64,000 bases of DNA, taken from NCBI RefSeq assembly GCF_014643515.1, contig NZ_BMJP01000002.1:372001-436000 (forward strand), read 5' to 3'. This document shows, piece by piece, positions 39,741 through 52,404 of this stretch. The position numbers were made by a program, and so were the translations under genes. The stretch's first letter is position 1, and every line of letters starts with the position of its first letter. Source of the DNA: Sphingomonas prati. Its GTDB lineage: Bacteria; Pseudomonadota; Alphaproteobacteria; Sphingomonadales; Sphingomonadaceae. The notes under the pieces are model-generated. The model had not been told where the DNA came from. It did no database searches and saw only the letters and a program-made list of their open reading frames with translations.

Positions 39741-42416
39741 ATGGCCACATCGCTCCCCATCGCGCAGAACCCCGACATCCGCTTTCTCGGGCGGATCCTG
39801 GGTGACGTCATCCGCGCTTATGGCGGCGACGAGCTGTTCCGCCGGATCGAACATATCCGCTCGGTCTCGGTCGATCGGGCGCGCGGCGTGGCGGGGGCGG
39901 ATGCGATCGACGCCGGCCTCGACACGCTCGGCCTCGACGACACGCTCGCCTTCGTCCGCGGCTTCATGCTGTTCTCGATGCTCGCGAATCTGGCGGAAGA
40001 CCGCCAGGGCGTCGCCGCCGAACCGGGCGCCGACGTGGCCTCCGCGCTCGACCGGCTGGCCGCCGAAGGCGTCTCGCGCGCCGATGCCGCAGCCCTGCTC
40101 GACCGGGCGTTAATCGCTCCGGTCCTGACCGCGCACCCGACCGAAGTGCGGCGCAAGAGCATGATCGACCACCGCAACCGCATCGCCGCACTCATGGCGC
40201 TGCGCGACGCGGGCGAAACCGAAACCCCCGACGGCGACATGATCGACGCCGCGATCGCCCGCCAGATCGCGCTCCTCTGGCAGACCCGCCCGCTCCGCCG
40301 CGAACGGCTCTACGTCGCCGACGAGGTCGAAACCGCGCTCGCCTATCTCAGCGACGTCTTCCTGCCCGTCCTGCCTGCGCTGTACGGCCGTTGGGAACGC
40401 GCGCTGGGCCATCGCCCGAAAAGCTTCCTGCGCCCCGGCAGCTGGATCGGCGGGGACCGCGACGGCAACCCGAACGTCAACGCCGACACGCTCGAATCCG
40501 CACTCTGCCGCGCCTGCAACGCGGTCCTGACCGACTATCTCGACCGCCTCCACGCACTCGGCGCGGAACTGTCGATCTCGACCGAACTGACCACCACCAC
40601 CGACGCCGTCACCGCCCTCGCCGACCGCAGCGAAGACGACGCGCTTGCCCGACGCGACGAACCCTATCGCCGCGCGGTCAGCGGCATCTACGCGCGCCTG
40701 GCGGCCACCTATCGCCACCTGATGGGCCACGAACCGCCCCGCCCCGCCACGCTTGAAGGTGATCGCTACCCCGACCCGCAGGCGTTCCGCGCCGACCTCG
40801 TCGAACTGGCTCGCGGTCTCGCGGCATCGGGCGAAGGGCTGCTCGCCACCGGCGGCGCGCTCAGCCGCCTGATCCGCGCGGTCGAAACCTTCGGCTTCCA
40901 CCTCGCCACGCTCGACCTCCGCCAGAATGCCGACGTTCACGAACGCGTCGTCGCCGAACTGCTCGCCGCCTCCGGCGTCGCCCCCGACTATCTCGCCCTC
41001 GACGAAACGGCCCGCGTCGCGATCCTGCGCGAGGAACTGACCAGCCCCCGCCCGCTGTCGTCACCTTTTGCCACGTATTCCGACGAAACGACGTCCGAAC
41101 TGGCGATCGTCCGCGCCGCCGCCGAGGCACACCGCCGCTACGGCAACCAGGCGATCACGACCTACATCATCTCGAAAGCCGCGACCGTCTCGGACCTGCT
41201 CGAGGTCTGCGTCCTGCTCAAGGAAGCCGGGCTCTACCAAGGCGGCGCGACTCCCCGCTCCGACCTGATGGTCGTCCCGCTGTTCGAGACGATCGAGGAT
41301 CTGGAGGCCGGCCCCGCCGTCATGCGGGACTGGTTCGCGCTGCCCGAAATCGCCGCGATCACCGCCGCCCGCGGCCATCAGGAGGTCATGGTCGGCTATT
41401 CCGACTCGAACAAGGACGGCGGCTACCTGACCTCGGTCTGGAGCCTCAACCGCGCCAGCCGCGCGCTGGCCGACGTCTTCGCCGAGTCCGGCACCCGCAT
41501 GCAGCTGTTCCACGGCCGCGGCGGCGCGGTCGGGCGCGGCGGCGGATCGTCCTTCGCCGCAATCCGCGCGCAGGCCCCCGGAACGGTCCAGGGCCGCATT
41601 CGCATCACCGAACAGGGCGAGGTCATCGCCGCCAAGTTCGGCACCCGCGAAAGCGCCATCGCCAATCTCGAAGCGACGACTGCCGCCACCCTGCTCGCCT
41701 CGCTCGAGGCCCCGACGCTCAGCGCCGCCGACACCGCGCGCTTCTCCGCCGCGATGGACCGGCTGTCGCACGATGCCTTCACCGGATACCGCGAACTGGT
41801 CTACGGCACGGACGGCTTCCGCACCTTCTTCCGCCAATTCACGCCGATCGCCGAGATCGCCGATCTCAAGATCGGCTCCCGCCCCGCCAGCCGCACGAAA
41901 TCCGACCGGATCGAGGACCTGCGCGCCATCCCATGGGTGTTCAGCTGGGCACAGGCCCGCGTCATGCTGCCCGGCTGGTACGGCGTCGGCGATGCGCTCG
42001 CGCGATTCGAGGACAAGGCGCTACTCCGCGACATGGTCGCCGGCTGGCCCTTCTTCCAGGCGACGCTCGCCAATCTGGAGATGGTGCTCGCAAAGTCCGA
42101 CATGGACCTCGCCGAACGCTACACCGTGCTGGTCGAGGACCAGGACCTCGCCACCACGATCTTCGGCCGCATCCGTTCGGCCTGGGATGCGACCGAGGCC
42201 GGCCTGCTCGGCATCACCCGCCAGACCCGCCTGCTCGAACGCAACCCCGCGCTCGACGCCTCGATCCGGCTGCGGCTGCCCTATATCGAACCGCTCAACC
42301 TGCTCCAGATCGAGCTGCTCAAACGCCACCGCGCCGGCGAAACCGACCCCCGCGTTCGCGAAGGCATCCAGCTGTCGATCAACGCGATCGCGACCGCGCT
42401 GCGCAACAGCGGGTAG
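39741..42416 (+). CDS. ppc: Phosphoenolpyruvate carboxylase
   Basis: Ppc replenishes oxaloacetate from PEP and bicarbonate. The 891-residue enzyme has AHPTEVRRKS with the catalytic His near residue 134, VMVGYSDSNKDGGYLTS and the flexible glycine loop FHGRGGAVGRGGG, and a C-terminus ending TALRNSG that reaches the effector site. The ATG at 39741 (MATSLPIAQNPDIRFL) is preceded by weak ribosome-binding sequence. The gene faces maeB across a hairpin, so the two enzymes of the PEP-malate-pyruvate node are adjacent and convergent. Confidence 0.97.
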   Translation: MATSLPIAQNPDIRFLGRILGDVIRAYGGDELFRRIEHIRSVSVDRARGVAGADAIDAGLDTLGLDDTLAFVRGFMLFSMLANLAEDRQGVAAEPGADVASALDRLAAEGVSRADAAALLDRALIAPVLTAHPTEVRRKSMIDHRNRIAALMALRDAGETETPDGDMIDAAIARQIALLWQTRPLRRERLYVADEVETALAYLSDVFLPVLPALYGRWERALGHRPKSFLRPGSWIGGDRDGNPNVNADTLESALCRACNAVLTDYLDRLHALGAELSISTELTTTTDAVTALADRSEDDALARRDEPYRRAVSGIYARLAATYRHLMGHEPPRPATLEGDRYPDPQAFRADLVELARGLAASGEGLLATGGALSRLIRAVETFGFHLATLDLRQNADVHERVVAELLAASGVAPDYLALDETARVAILREELTSPRPLSSPFATYSDETTSELAIVRAAAEAHRRYGNQAITTYIISKAATVSDLLEVCVLLKEAGLYQGGATPRSDLMVVPLFETIEDLEAGPAVMRDWFALPEIAAITAARGHQEVMVGYSDSNKDGGYLTSVWSLNRASRALADVFAESGTRMQLFHGRGGAVGRGGGSSFAAIRAQAPGTVQGRIRITEQGEVIAAKFGTRESAIANLEATTAATLLASLEAPTLSAADTARFSAAMDRLSHDAFTGYRELVYGTDGFRTFFRQFTPIAEIADLKIGSRPASRTKSDRIEDLRAIPWVFSWAQARVMLPGWYGVGDALARFEDKALLRDMVAGWPFFQATLANLEMVLAKSDMDLAERYTVLVEDQDLATTIFGRIRSAWDATEAGLLGITRQTRLLERNPALDASIRLRLPYIEPLNLLQIELLKRHRAGETDPRVREGIQLSINAIATALRNSG

Positions 42417-42419
42417 TCC

Positions 42420-42448
42420 GGCACGTCATCCCGGCGGAATGACGTGCC
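42420..42448. terminator. Hairpin between ppc and maeB
   Basis: Ten-base perfect arms (GGCACGTCAT and ATGACGTGCC) flank a nine-base loop between the convergent stops of ppc (42416) and maeB (42458). It could stop transcription from both sides, although there is no T-run. Confidence 0.6.
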
Positions 42449-42457
42449 TCGCTTCGA

Positions 42458-44713
<2,256 letters not shown>

Positions 44714-44830
44714 ACGGTCCCTCGTCTGTTGCGATCGTAGTGGGGGAAACGGCCGGAGGGGACAAGCCGCGATGCACCACGACGTGTCGCCGCTTCATTC
44801 CAGCCGCCGGACGGGCTAGGACTCGCGCAC

Positions 44831-47467
44831 ATGGCACGAACCGAACAGACCGACGGAGGCGCGAACAGCGGTGCCGCCACGCCGATGATGGCGCAATATC
44901 ATGTGTTGAAGGCGCAGGTGCCGGATTGCCTGCTGTTCTACCGGATGGGCGACTTTTTCGAGCTGTTCTTCGACGATGCAAAGGCCGCCGCCGCCACGCT
45001 CGACATCGCGCTCACCGCCCGCGGCACGCATGACGGGCAGCCGGTCGCGATGTGCGGCGTCCCGGTCCATGCGGCGGAGGGTTATCTCGCGCGGCTGATC
45101 AAGGCCGGGCACCGCGTCGCCATCGCCGAACAGACCGAGAGCCCGGCGGAGGCGAAGAAGCGCGGCGGGTCCAAGTCGCTGGTCGCCCGCGGAATCGTGC
45201 GGGTCGTCACCGCCGGCACGCTGACCGAGGAGTCGCTGCTCGATGCGAAAGCCGCCAACTGGCTGGTCGCGCTGGCGGAGGCGAACGGCGAACTCGGCAT
45301 GGCGGCGGCGGATATCTCGACCGGCCGGTTCGAGATCGGCTGCGTGCCGCGGAGTCAGCGCGACGCTGAACTGGCGCGACTGTCGGCGGCCGAGATCGTC
45401 GTACCCGACACGCTGGAAGACGCCCCGGACGGCGCCTATCCCTGCCCGCGCGCACGTTTCGATGCCGCGGCTGGTGAGGCCCGGATGAAGTCGCTGTTCG
45501 GCGTCGCGACGCTCGATGGCTACGGCGCCTTCTCGCGCGCCGAACTGGCGGCGGCGGCGGGGCTGCTCGCCTATCTCGACAATGCCGGCCAGGGCACGCT
45601 GCCGTTCCTGCAGCCCCCGGAGCGTCGCCAGGCCGCCGGCCATATGCTGATCGACGCCGCGACGCGCGAAAGCCTGGAGCTGACGCAGGCGAGCGACGGC
45701 GGCCGGCGCGGTAGCCTGTTAGATTCCGTTGATCGCACAGTGACCGGGGCCGGTGCTCGCCTGCTCCGCGCGGACATCGCCGCCCCGCTCACCGACCGGA
45801 CCGCGATCGAGGCGCGGCTCGATCTGGTTGGGTTGTTCGAAGCGGACTCCAGCCTCCGCGATGCGGTGCGTCGCGCGTTAAAGGCGCAGCCCGACATCGG
45901 CCGCGCGCTCGGCCGGATCGCCGCCGGCCGCGGTTCGCCGCGTGACGCCGGGCAGCTCCGCGACGGACTGGCGGAAGCCCGCAACCTGCACGACCGGCTC
46001 GGGCAGATCGACCATCCCCCAACGCTGCTCGCGTCGCTGCTGCCCCGGCTCGCCGGGCACGGCGCGCTCGTCGACCAGCTGTCCCGTGCGCTCGTCCCGA
46101 TGCCACTGGTCGATGCCGACAAGGGCGGCTACATCGCGGAAGGTTACGACGCCGCACTTGATACGCTGCGCGCCTCCGGCGGCGACGGCCGGCGCGCGAT
46201 CGCGGCACTGGAGGCGCGCTACCGCACCGAGACCGGCATCGCGACGCTGCGCATCCGGCACAACGGCGTGCTCGGCTACCATGTAGAAGTCGCCGCTCGC
46301 CACGCCGATCCGTTGATGAAGGCGGACTCCGGCTTCACCCATCGCCAGACGCTGGCCGGCGTAGTGCGATTCAACGCCGCCGACCTGCACGACCATGCCA
46401 TCAAGGTCGCGCAGGCCGGTGCCCACGCACTGGCCGCCGAGGCGGCACATCTGGAAGAACTGACGCAGGCGGTGCTCGACCGCCGCCATGCGATCGCCGC
46501 CACCGCCGACGCACTCGCCCGGCTGGACGTCGCCACCGGCCTGGCGGAACGTGCGGCCGAAGGCGGCTGGTGCCGCCCGACACTGGTCGATCACAACTGT
46601 TTCGAGATCGTCGGCGGCCGCCACCCGGTTGTCGAACAGGCGGTCGCCCGTGCCGGCGGACGGTTCGTTGCCAACGACTGCTCCCTGTCGGAGGACAGCC
46701 GGCTCTGGCTCGTTACCGGCCCCAATATGGGCGGCAAATCCACCTTCCTGCGCCAGAATGCCGCGATTGCGGTGCTCGCACAGTCGGGCAGCCCGGTGCC
46801 TGCCACCTCCGCCACGCTGGGGCTGGTCGACCGCCTGTTCAGCCGCGTTGGCGCGTCCGACAATCTGGCGCGCGGCCGATCGACTTTCATGGTCGAAATG
46901 GTCGAAACCGCGGCGATCCTGGCGCAGGCGACGCAGCGCAGCTTCGTGATCCTTGACGAGGTCGGGCGCGGCACGTCGACCTATGACGGCCTGGCCATCG
47001 CCTGGGCGGTGGTGGAGGCGATCCATAACCGCAACCGCTGCCGCTGCCTGTTCGCGACGCACTATCACGAACTCACGCGGCTGGCGGAACGGCTCGATGC
47101 GCTGACGCTCCACCATGTCCGTGCGCGCGAATGGAAGGGCGAACTGGTCCTGCTCCACGAACTGGTCCGCGGACCGGCGGACCGCAGCTACGGCCTCGCC
47201 GTGGCCAAGCTCGCCGGGCTCCCCGCCCCGGTCGTGACCCGCGCCCGCGCGGTGCTGGCCAAGCTGGAGGCCGGACGGAACGCGACAGGCGGGTTGGCCG
47301 CGGGGCTGGACGACCTGCCGCTGTTCGCGGCCGCCGCGGCGGCGGAACCGAAGGTCGATCCGCTCCACGCCGCGCTCGCCGCGACCGACGCCGACACGCT
47401 CAGCCCGCGCGATGCGCTCGAACTGGTCTACCGCCTGAAGCTGCTGCTGGAAAACGGCGCGGACTGA
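44831..47467 (+). CDS. mutS: DNA mismatch repair protein MutS
   Basis: MutS recognises mismatches and starts repair. The 878-residue protein carries the mismatch-reading F-x-E motif at 42-44 (GDFFELF) and clamp and lever domains. The ATPase has Walker A GPNMGGKST from residue 630, Walker B FVILDEVGRGTSTYDG, and the C-terminal dimerisation tail. It is divergent from maeB with 117 bases between. An SDHAF4 gene follows. Confidence 0.97.
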   Translation: MARTEQTDGGANSGAATPMMAQYHVLKAQVPDCLLFYRMGDFFELFFDDAKAAAATLDIALTARGTHDGQPVAMCGVPVHAAEGYLARLIKAGHRVAIAEQTESPAEAKKRGGSKSLVARGIVRVVTAGTLTEESLLDAKAANWLVALAEANGELGMAAADISTGRFEIGCVPRSQRDAELARLSAAEIVVPDTLEDAPDGAYPCPRARFDAAAGEARMKSLFGVATLDGYGAFSRAELAAAAGLLAYLDNAGQGTLPFLQPPERRQAAGHMLIDAATRESLELTQASDGGRRGSLLDSVDRTVTGAGARLLRADIAAPLTDRTAIEARLDLVGLFEADSSLRDAVRRALKAQPDIGRALGRIAAGRGSPRDAGQLRDGLAEARNLHDRLGQIDHPPTLLASLLPRLAGHGALVDQLSRALVPMPLVDADKGGYIAEGYDAALDTLRASGGDGRRAIAALEARYRTETGIATLRIRHNGVLGYHVEVAARHADPLMKADSGFTHRQTLAGVVRFNAADLHDHAIKVAQAGAHALAAEAAHLEELTQAVLDRRHAIAATADALARLDVATGLAERAAEGGWCRPTLVDHNCFEIVGGRHPVVEQAVARAGGRFVANDCSLSEDSRLWLVTGPNMGGKSTFLRQNAAIAVLAQSGSPVPATSATLGLVDRLFSRVGASDNLARGRSTFMVEMVETAAILAQATQRSFVILDEVGRGTSTYDGLAIAWAVVEAIHNRNRCRCLFATHYHELTRLAERLDALTLHHVRAREWKGELVLLHELVRGPADRSYGLAVAKLAGLPAPVVTRARAVLAKLEAGRNATGGLAAGLDDLPLFAAAAAAEPKVDPLHAALAATDADTLSPRDALELVYRLKLLLENGAD

Positions 47468-47538
47468 TCGCCCTGGACCCTTGTCGCGGCCCATGCGGTA
47501 CCCACATGCCAGTGACGCCGACCGACAGGAGATGCGCC

Positions 47539-47703
47539 GTGCCCCGCCCCGCCGATTTCGTACCGCCGAAGAACCTGTCGCCCAACCCCCCGGTGCCGAC
47601 ACCCGAGCCGATCCATCCGGAGTCGGAAAGCGGCGGCCCCAAGGGCCTCGAGCCCACCCGCTACGGGGATTGGGAGAGCAAGGGCATCGCCTGGGACTTC
47701 TGA
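47539..47703 (+). CDS. Succinate dehydrogenase assembly factor 4 (DUF1674 protein)
   Basis: This 54-residue protein ends with GPKGLEPTRYGDWESKGIAWDF split across the family signature (KGLEPTRYGDWE then GIAWDF), typical of SDHAF4/DUF1674. In mitochondria this factor protects flavinylated SdhA before complex assembly; the bacterial homologues are assumed to do the same. I chose a GTG start at 47539 because AGGAG lies seven bases before it; the in-frame ATG at 47506 has no such site. No sdh genes are nearby. Its stop lies four bases from the convergent gpsA stop. Confidence 0.85.
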   Translation: MPRPADFVPPKNLSPNPPVPTPEPIHPESESGGPKGLEPTRYGDWESKGIAWDF

Positions 47704-47707
47704 CCCG

Positions 47708-48682
47708 TCAGACCGTCTCGCTCTTCAGCGGGCGTGCCAGCAGCCGATCGACGACCTCCTGCACGCCCAGCCGCCCCGCCAGTAGAGCACATACCGCCGA
47801 CACGATCGGCATATCGACGCAGACCTTTGCCGCGGCCTGCTCCAGAACCGGTGCAGTGGAGGCGCCCTCTGCAACCGTCCGCCGGTCGGAGAGCAACGCG
47901 GCGGCCGACTGCCCTAACCCGAGCCCGCGTCCCAGCGAGAAGTTGCGCGAGCTGACTGAGGAACAGGTCAGCACCAGATCGCCCAGCCCCGACAGCCCGG
48001 CCAGTGTTTCGGACCGCGCACCCCGCGCCAGTCCGAACCGCGTCATCTCGGCAAAGCCCCGGCCGATCAGCGCCGCCCGCGCATTCTGCCCGAGTCCCGC
48101 CCCCTCCACGACCCCACACGCGATCGCGAGCACGTTCTTGACCGCCCCACCGATCTCCGCCCCGATCACGTCATCGCTGAGATAAGGCCGGAAACCGGGC
48201 CGCGCGATCCGCCCCGCCAGCATACCCCCCAACGCGGCATCTTCGCAGGCCAGCGTCACCGCGGTCGGCAGCCCGTCCGCTACCTCATGCGCAAAAGTCG
48301 GCCCCGACAGGACCGCCACCGCTGCACCAGGTGCGGCCTCCGCCGCAACCTCCGACATCAGCATGCCGGTCCCCGCCTCGATGCCCTTCGCGCACAGGAT
48401 CCGTGGTGCCGTCCCGGGCACCTGTGCCAGCAACCCGCGCAGATGCTGTGCCGGCGGCACAACCAGCACCAGATCGCACCCGCCCAGCGCCGCCAGGTCC
48501 CCGGTCGCGCGGATCGCGTCCGACAACGGCCGATCTGGCAGATAGACCGGGTTCCGCCGCGTCTCGTTCATCGTAGCCACGACCTCGGGCTCGAATGCCC
48601 ACAGCAGCACCGGTTCGCCGTTCTGCGCGATCACCTGCGCCAGCGCGGTTCCCCACGCACCCGCACCCAAGATTCCGATCAT
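47708..48682 (-). CDS. gpsA: Glycerol-3-phosphate dehydrogenase [NAD(P)+]
   Basis: GpsA makes sn-glycerol 3-phosphate for phospholipid synthesis. The 324-residue protein has the Rossmann motif [13 protein letters not shown] at the start, [35 protein letters not shown] with the catalytic Lys, and [11 protein letters not shown] near the end. The start ATG overlaps the tsaD stop by four bases, so the two are coupled. The longer upstream frame runs through tsaD and is rejected. Confidence 0.96.
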   Translation of the reverse strand: MIGILGAGAWGTALAQVIAQNGEPVLLWAFEPEVVATMNETRRNPVYLPDRPLSDAIRATGDLAALGGCDLVLVVPPAQHLRGLLAQVPGTAPRILCAKGIEAGTGMLMSEVAAEAAPGAAVAVLSGPTFAHEVADGLPTAVTLACEDAALGGMLAGRIARPGFRPYLSDDVIGAEIGGAVKNVLAIACGVVEGAGLGQNARAALIGRGFAEMTRFGLARGARSETLAGLSGLGDLVLTCSSVSSRNFSLGRGLGLGQSAAALLSDRRTVAEGASTAPVLEQAAAKVCVDMPIVSAVCALLAGRLGVQEVVDRLLARPLKSETV

Positions 48683-49713
48683 GCCTTCACCCCCGCACCA
48701 CGTGCCTTTTCCGCCGATGGGTCCAACGGCCAACGCGGACGAGCGGCGATATCGAGCGGATCGAACAACCCGGCCGCGAACCGTTCCGCCCCGGCCCAAC
48801 CGATCATCGCCGCATTGTCGGTACACAACCACAAGGGCGGCGCCACGAAACGCAGGTCCGCCGCCGCCGCAACGGCCTGCAACGCACCCCGCACCGCCCC
48901 GTTCGCCGCTACCCCGCCAGCCACGACCAGAGCGGTCGCACCTTCAGCATGGACCAGCGCCCGCCGGGTCCGATCGACGAGACAATCGACAACCGCCTGC
49001 TGGAACGACGCAGCGATATCGTCGGCATCATGCACCCCGGCATCCCGCGCCCGCAAAACCGCGCTCTTCAACCCGGCGAACGAGAAATGCGGGTCCGGCG
49101 ATCCAAGCAGCGGTCGCGGCAACGGCACCTTGGCGGCATCCCCCCGCCGCGCCGCAATCTCAACTGCCAGGCCGCCCGGAAACCCCAGCCCGAGCAGTTT
49201 TGCGGTCTTGTCGAACGCCTCCCCCGCCGCATCGTCGATGGTCGTCGCCAGCCGGCGATAACGATCGACCCCCTCGACGAATAGCAACTGGCAATGTCCG
49301 CCCGACACCAGCAGCAGGAGATAGGGGAACTCGAGATCCGGATCGGACAGCCGCGGGCTGAGCGCATGGCCCTCCAGATGGTTGACTGCGATCAAGGGCT
49401 TGCCCGCCGCTAGCGCGAGAGCCTTGCCCGTGACCAGCCCGACCATGACTCCGCCGATCAGCCCCGGTCCCGCGGTTGCCGCCACCGCATCGACATCGCC
49501 TAACGCACACCCCGCGTCCGCCAGCGCCGCTTGTACCAGCGGCATCAGCATCTCGACATGCGCACGCGCCGCGATTTCCGGTACCACGCCGCCATAGGGA
49601 CGATGCGCCGCCTCCTGTCCGGCCAGCCGGTGCGACAGGATTGTACGATCGCCCTGCACAAGCGCCGCCGCCGTTTCGTCGCAGCTCGATTCTAGGCCTA
49701 GGATCAGGGTCAT
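48679..49713 (-). CDS. tsaD: tRNA N6-adenosine threonylcarbamoyltransferase TsaD
   Basis: TsaD transfers the threonylcarbamoyl group in t6A37 formation of ANN-decoding tRNAs. The 344-residue protein has the ASKHA fold with [15 protein letters not shown] at the start, the metal-binding [12 protein letters not shown] and [10 protein letters not shown]. The start is ATG 49713 ([13 protein letters not shown]); a GTG 15 bases upstream is also possible. It is divergent from hemC, a widely conserved arrangement in alphaproteobacteria, and coupled to gpsA. Confidence 0.96.
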   Translation of the reverse strand: MTLILGLESSCDETAAALVQGDRTILSHRLAGQEAAHRPYGGVVPEIAARAHVEMLMPLVQAALADAGCALGDVDAVAATAGPGLIGGVMVGLVTGKALALAAGKPLIAVNHLEGHALSPRLSDPDLEFPYLLLLVSGGHCQLLFVEGVDRYRRLATTIDDAAGEAFDKTAKLLGLGFPGGLAVEIAARRGDAAKVPLPRPLLGSPDPHFSFAGLKSAVLRARDAGVHDADDIAASFQQAVVDCLVDRTRRALVHAEGATALVVAGGVAANGAVRGALQAVAAAADLRFVAPPLWLCTDNAAMIGWAGAERFAAGLFDPLDIAARPRWPLDPSAEKARGAGVKA

Positions 49714-49797
49714 GGTGGCTTTTGCCACGCGACCGCGATTGCGTACAGGCCACGGACCGAATTGCGGAGCATCCGCTTACCGATTAGGCGGTTGGGC

Positions 49798-50727
49798 ATG
49801 AATTTGCCGCTCCGCCTTGGAACCCGTGGATCGCCGCTTGCCCTGACGCAGGCGCGCATGGTGGTCGCCGCCCTCACCACCGCGCACGACCTAGCACCGG
49901 ACGCGATCACCATCGTCCCGATCCGCACGTCGGGCGACAGGATCCAGGACCGCGCACTGGCTGAAGTCGGGGGCAAGGCACTCTGGACCAAGGAACTCGA
50001 CCGCGCGCTGTTCGACGGGGATATCGATTTCGCGGTCCATTCGATGAAGGACGTCGAGACCATCCGTCCCGAACGGATCGTCATCGCGGCGATGCTGGAG
50101 CGCGCCGACGTCCGCGACCGGCTGATCGGTGCGGAAACGGTCGCCGCCCTCCCCCCCTCCGCCTGCGTCGGCACCTCGTCGCCGCGTCGCGCCGCACAAC
50201 TGGCGCGGGCCCGGCCGGACATCCGGACCGTCCTGTTCCGCGGCAATGTGGCCACGCGGCTTGCAAAACTGGAGGCGGGTGAGGCGGACGCGACGCTCCT
50301 CGCCGCGGCAGGCCTGGACCGGCTCGGCCACGGCACGATCGGCCACGCCATCGCGACGTCCGAGATGTTGCCCGCCCCCGCGCAAGGTGCGGTCGGTATC
50401 GAGACGCTGGGCAACGCGCAGGATATCCGCCTCTTGCTTGCCGCCATCGATCACCGCGATACCAGCCTGGCGGTCGTCGCCGAACGCGCTTTCCTTGCGG
50501 AGCTCGGCGCGGATTGCCGTTCTCCGGTCGCGGCCCTGATGACACGCGACGGGACCGACTGGCGGCTGCGCGCGGAGATCCTGTCGATGGACGGTACGCT
50601 TTGCGAGTCCGGCGAGGCGACCGTGGCCGGTGACGACCCGGAAGCCCATGCCACGATGGCCGCAGGCCTTGCCCATAGGTTGCTCGACCTGGCACCGCCG
50701 GCGCTGCGAACACTTTTCGCACCGTGA
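49798..50727 (+). CDS. hemC: Porphobilinogen deaminase (hydroxymethylbilane synthase)
   Basis: HemC joins four porphobilinogens into hydroxymethylbilane for haem synthesis. The 309-residue enzyme has LRLGTRGSPLALTQA, HSMKDVETIRP, CVGTSSPRRAAQL, and the dipyrromethane-cofactor Cys240 in ELGADCRSPVAAL. The start is ATG 49798 (MNLPLRLGTRGS). The stop overlaps the hemD GTG start (GTGA), so hemC-hemD are translated together. Confidence 0.97.
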   Translation: MNLPLRLGTRGSPLALTQARMVVAALTTAHDLAPDAITIVPIRTSGDRIQDRALAEVGGKALWTKELDRALFDGDIDFAVHSMKDVETIRPERIVIAAMLERADVRDRLIGAETVAALPPSACVGTSSPRRAAQLARARPDIRTVLFRGNVATRLAKLEAGEADATLLAAAGLDRLGHGTIGHAIATSEMLPAPAQGAVGIETLGNAQDIRLLLAAIDHRDTSLAVVAERAFLAELGADCRSPVAALMTRDGTDWRLRAEILSMDGTLCESGEATVAGDDPEAHATMAAGLAHRLLDLAPPALRTLFAP

Positions 50728-51428
50728 AACTGCTCATCCTGCGGCCGCAGGTTGGGGGTGAAGCCACTGCCGCGCGCGCCATCCGCCTTGGATTCGACAC
50801 GGTAGTGGCGCCGCTGTTCTACTACCGCAGCCTGCCCTGGTCGCCTCCCGACCCAGCGACGATCGACGCCCTGCTGCTGACCAGCGCGGCGGCGGTTCGA
50901 TTGGGGGGAGACGGTCTGACGCAATATCGAACGTTGCCGGTCCAGGCAGTGGGCACCGCGACCGCCGAAGCGGCCCGTCTGGCGGGATTCGCGAACCTCG
51001 CTACCGGGAAAAAGGATGGCAACGCCGCGGCGGTGATGTTGGCGGCCAGCGGACAGCAAAAGATTCTCCATCTTTGCGGGCAGGACCATGTCGCGGTCGG
51101 TCACCCCCTCCTCACGATCCGACACATTGCGGTCTACGTTGCCGATGCCGTGGAACATCTGCCCACCGCCGCGGCGCTGGCGCTCAACGATCACGCGGTT
51201 GCTCTGCTTCATTCCCCGCGCGCTGCGCGCGTGTTCGGCACTTTGCTGGACCATGCCAAGCGATCACGCGCGACCGTTCGGCTCGCCTGTTTCAGCCAGA
51301 ATGTCGCCGATGCGGCGGGCGTCGGCTGGGCCGGAGTGGAGATCGCGAACGTACCGACCGACGACGCGCTCTTTGCGGCGGCGCGGATGTTGTGCGATCA
51401 GGACCCTAACGGGACGCTGGAGCGGTGA
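50724..51428 (+). CDS. hemD: Uroporphyrinogen-III synthase
   Basis: HemD closes and inverts ring D of hydroxymethylbilane to give uroporphyrinogen III. The family is poorly conserved; the 234-residue length, the two-domain layout and the LLLTSAAAVRLGG and LHSPRAARVFG blocks fit it. The direct coupling to hemC through a GTG start is strong support. The stop shares bases with the start of the next gene. Confidence 0.9.
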   Translation: MKLLILRPQVGGEATAARAIRLGFDTVVAPLFYYRSLPWSPPDPATIDALLLTSAAAVRLGGDGLTQYRTLPVQAVGTATAEAARLAGFANLATGKKDGNAAAVMLAASGQQKILHLCGQDHVAVGHPLLTIRHIAVYVADAVEHLPTAAALALNDHAVALLHSPRAARVFGTLLDHAKRSRATVRLACFSQNVADAAGVGWAGVEIANVPTDDALFAAARMLCDQDPNGTLER

Positions 51429-52354
51429 TGAACGACGATTGGGATCAGCCCGCACAGACCGTAAAACGATCGCGGACGTGGCTCTGGGTGCTGCTCGCCG
51501 TCGTTGTGACGCTCGTCATTGGTGCGGTGCTCGCCGTTTATGTGTTGCAGCGGTCGGAGCCCGCACGCCGCCTGATTGGCCTTGAACCCGCGGTGGTAGC
51601 GGCGCCGGTGGTCATCCACGACGCGCCCGTTCCGCGATCGGTAACGCAGGCGGTCGCCGTAACGACCGATCTGGCGCGCCGCGTCGAACGGACCGAACAG
51701 GGGATTGCTCAACTTGCCGAGCGCACCACGGAAAGCTCCAGCAATGCGGAGCGGGCGGAAGGACTGCTCGTCGCGTTCGCGGCCCGGCGCGCGCTCGATC
51801 GCGGCGGGCAGCTCGGCTATATCGAAGGGCTGCTCCGTGAGCGGTTCGGTGGGAATCAACCACAAGCCGTGGCGACGATCCTGTCCGCGTCGCGCCAACC
51901 GGTGACGCTGGAAGAATTGCAGACCGGCATGGACGAGATCGCACCGACCCTACTGGCGCGCGGTACGGACGACAGCTGGTGGCAGGGAGTTCGCCGGGAA
52001 CTCGCCGGGCTGGTCGTTGTCCGTCGCGCTTCCGTACCGTCGGTCGCGCCTGTCGATCGCCTCACGCGCGCACGTCGCCAGCTTGAGTCCGGTCATGTCG
52101 ACACGGCGCTGGCGGAGATAGCCCGGCTGCCCGGTCGTGCGCTGGCTGGCGCATGGATCATCAAGGCACGGCGCTATGTCAGCGCGCGGCGGGCGCTCGA
52201 TATCATCGAAACGGCTGCCTTGCTGGCACCGCACCGTCCGATCATCCCCGCAGCTATCGTTGCGCCCGCCGATCCGGTCGCAGCAGCACCCGCACCGGCA
52301 AACCCGGCTGACGCGGCCCTCGCCACAGGCACGGACCAGGCCCGGCCCAACTGA
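51428..52354 (+). CDS. HemX/mitofilin-like inner-membrane protein
   Basis: The 308-residue protein has a cytoplasmic N-terminus, one transmembrane segment (WLWVLLAVVVTLVIGAVLAV, about residues 19-40) and a large periplasmic part predicted helical. It ends in a Pro/Ala-rich tail. The location after hemC-hemD and the helical region match the mitofilin/HemX-related proteins of alphaproteobacterial hem operons, whose role is unclear. The ATG at 51428 overlaps the hemD stop; a GTG three bases earlier is possible. Confidence 0.8.
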   Translation: MNDDWDQPAQTVKRSRTWLWVLLAVVVTLVIGAVLAVYVLQRSEPARRLIGLEPAVVAAPVVIHDAPVPRSVTQAVAVTTDLARRVERTEQGIAQLAERTTESSSNAERAEGLLVAFAARRALDRGGQLGYIEGLLRERFGGNQPQAVATILSASRQPVTLEELQTGMDEIAPTLLARGTDDSWWQGVRRELAGLVVVRRASVPSVAPVDRLTRARRQLESGHVDTALAEIARLPGRALAGAWIIKARRYVSARRALDIIETAALLAPHRPIIPAAIVAPADPVAAAPAPANPADAALATGTDQARPN

Positions 52355-52404
52355 CGGAAGCGTTCCGACTTGCACCGTTCGGCGGCGGAGGGCAGTTGAA
52401 CGAT

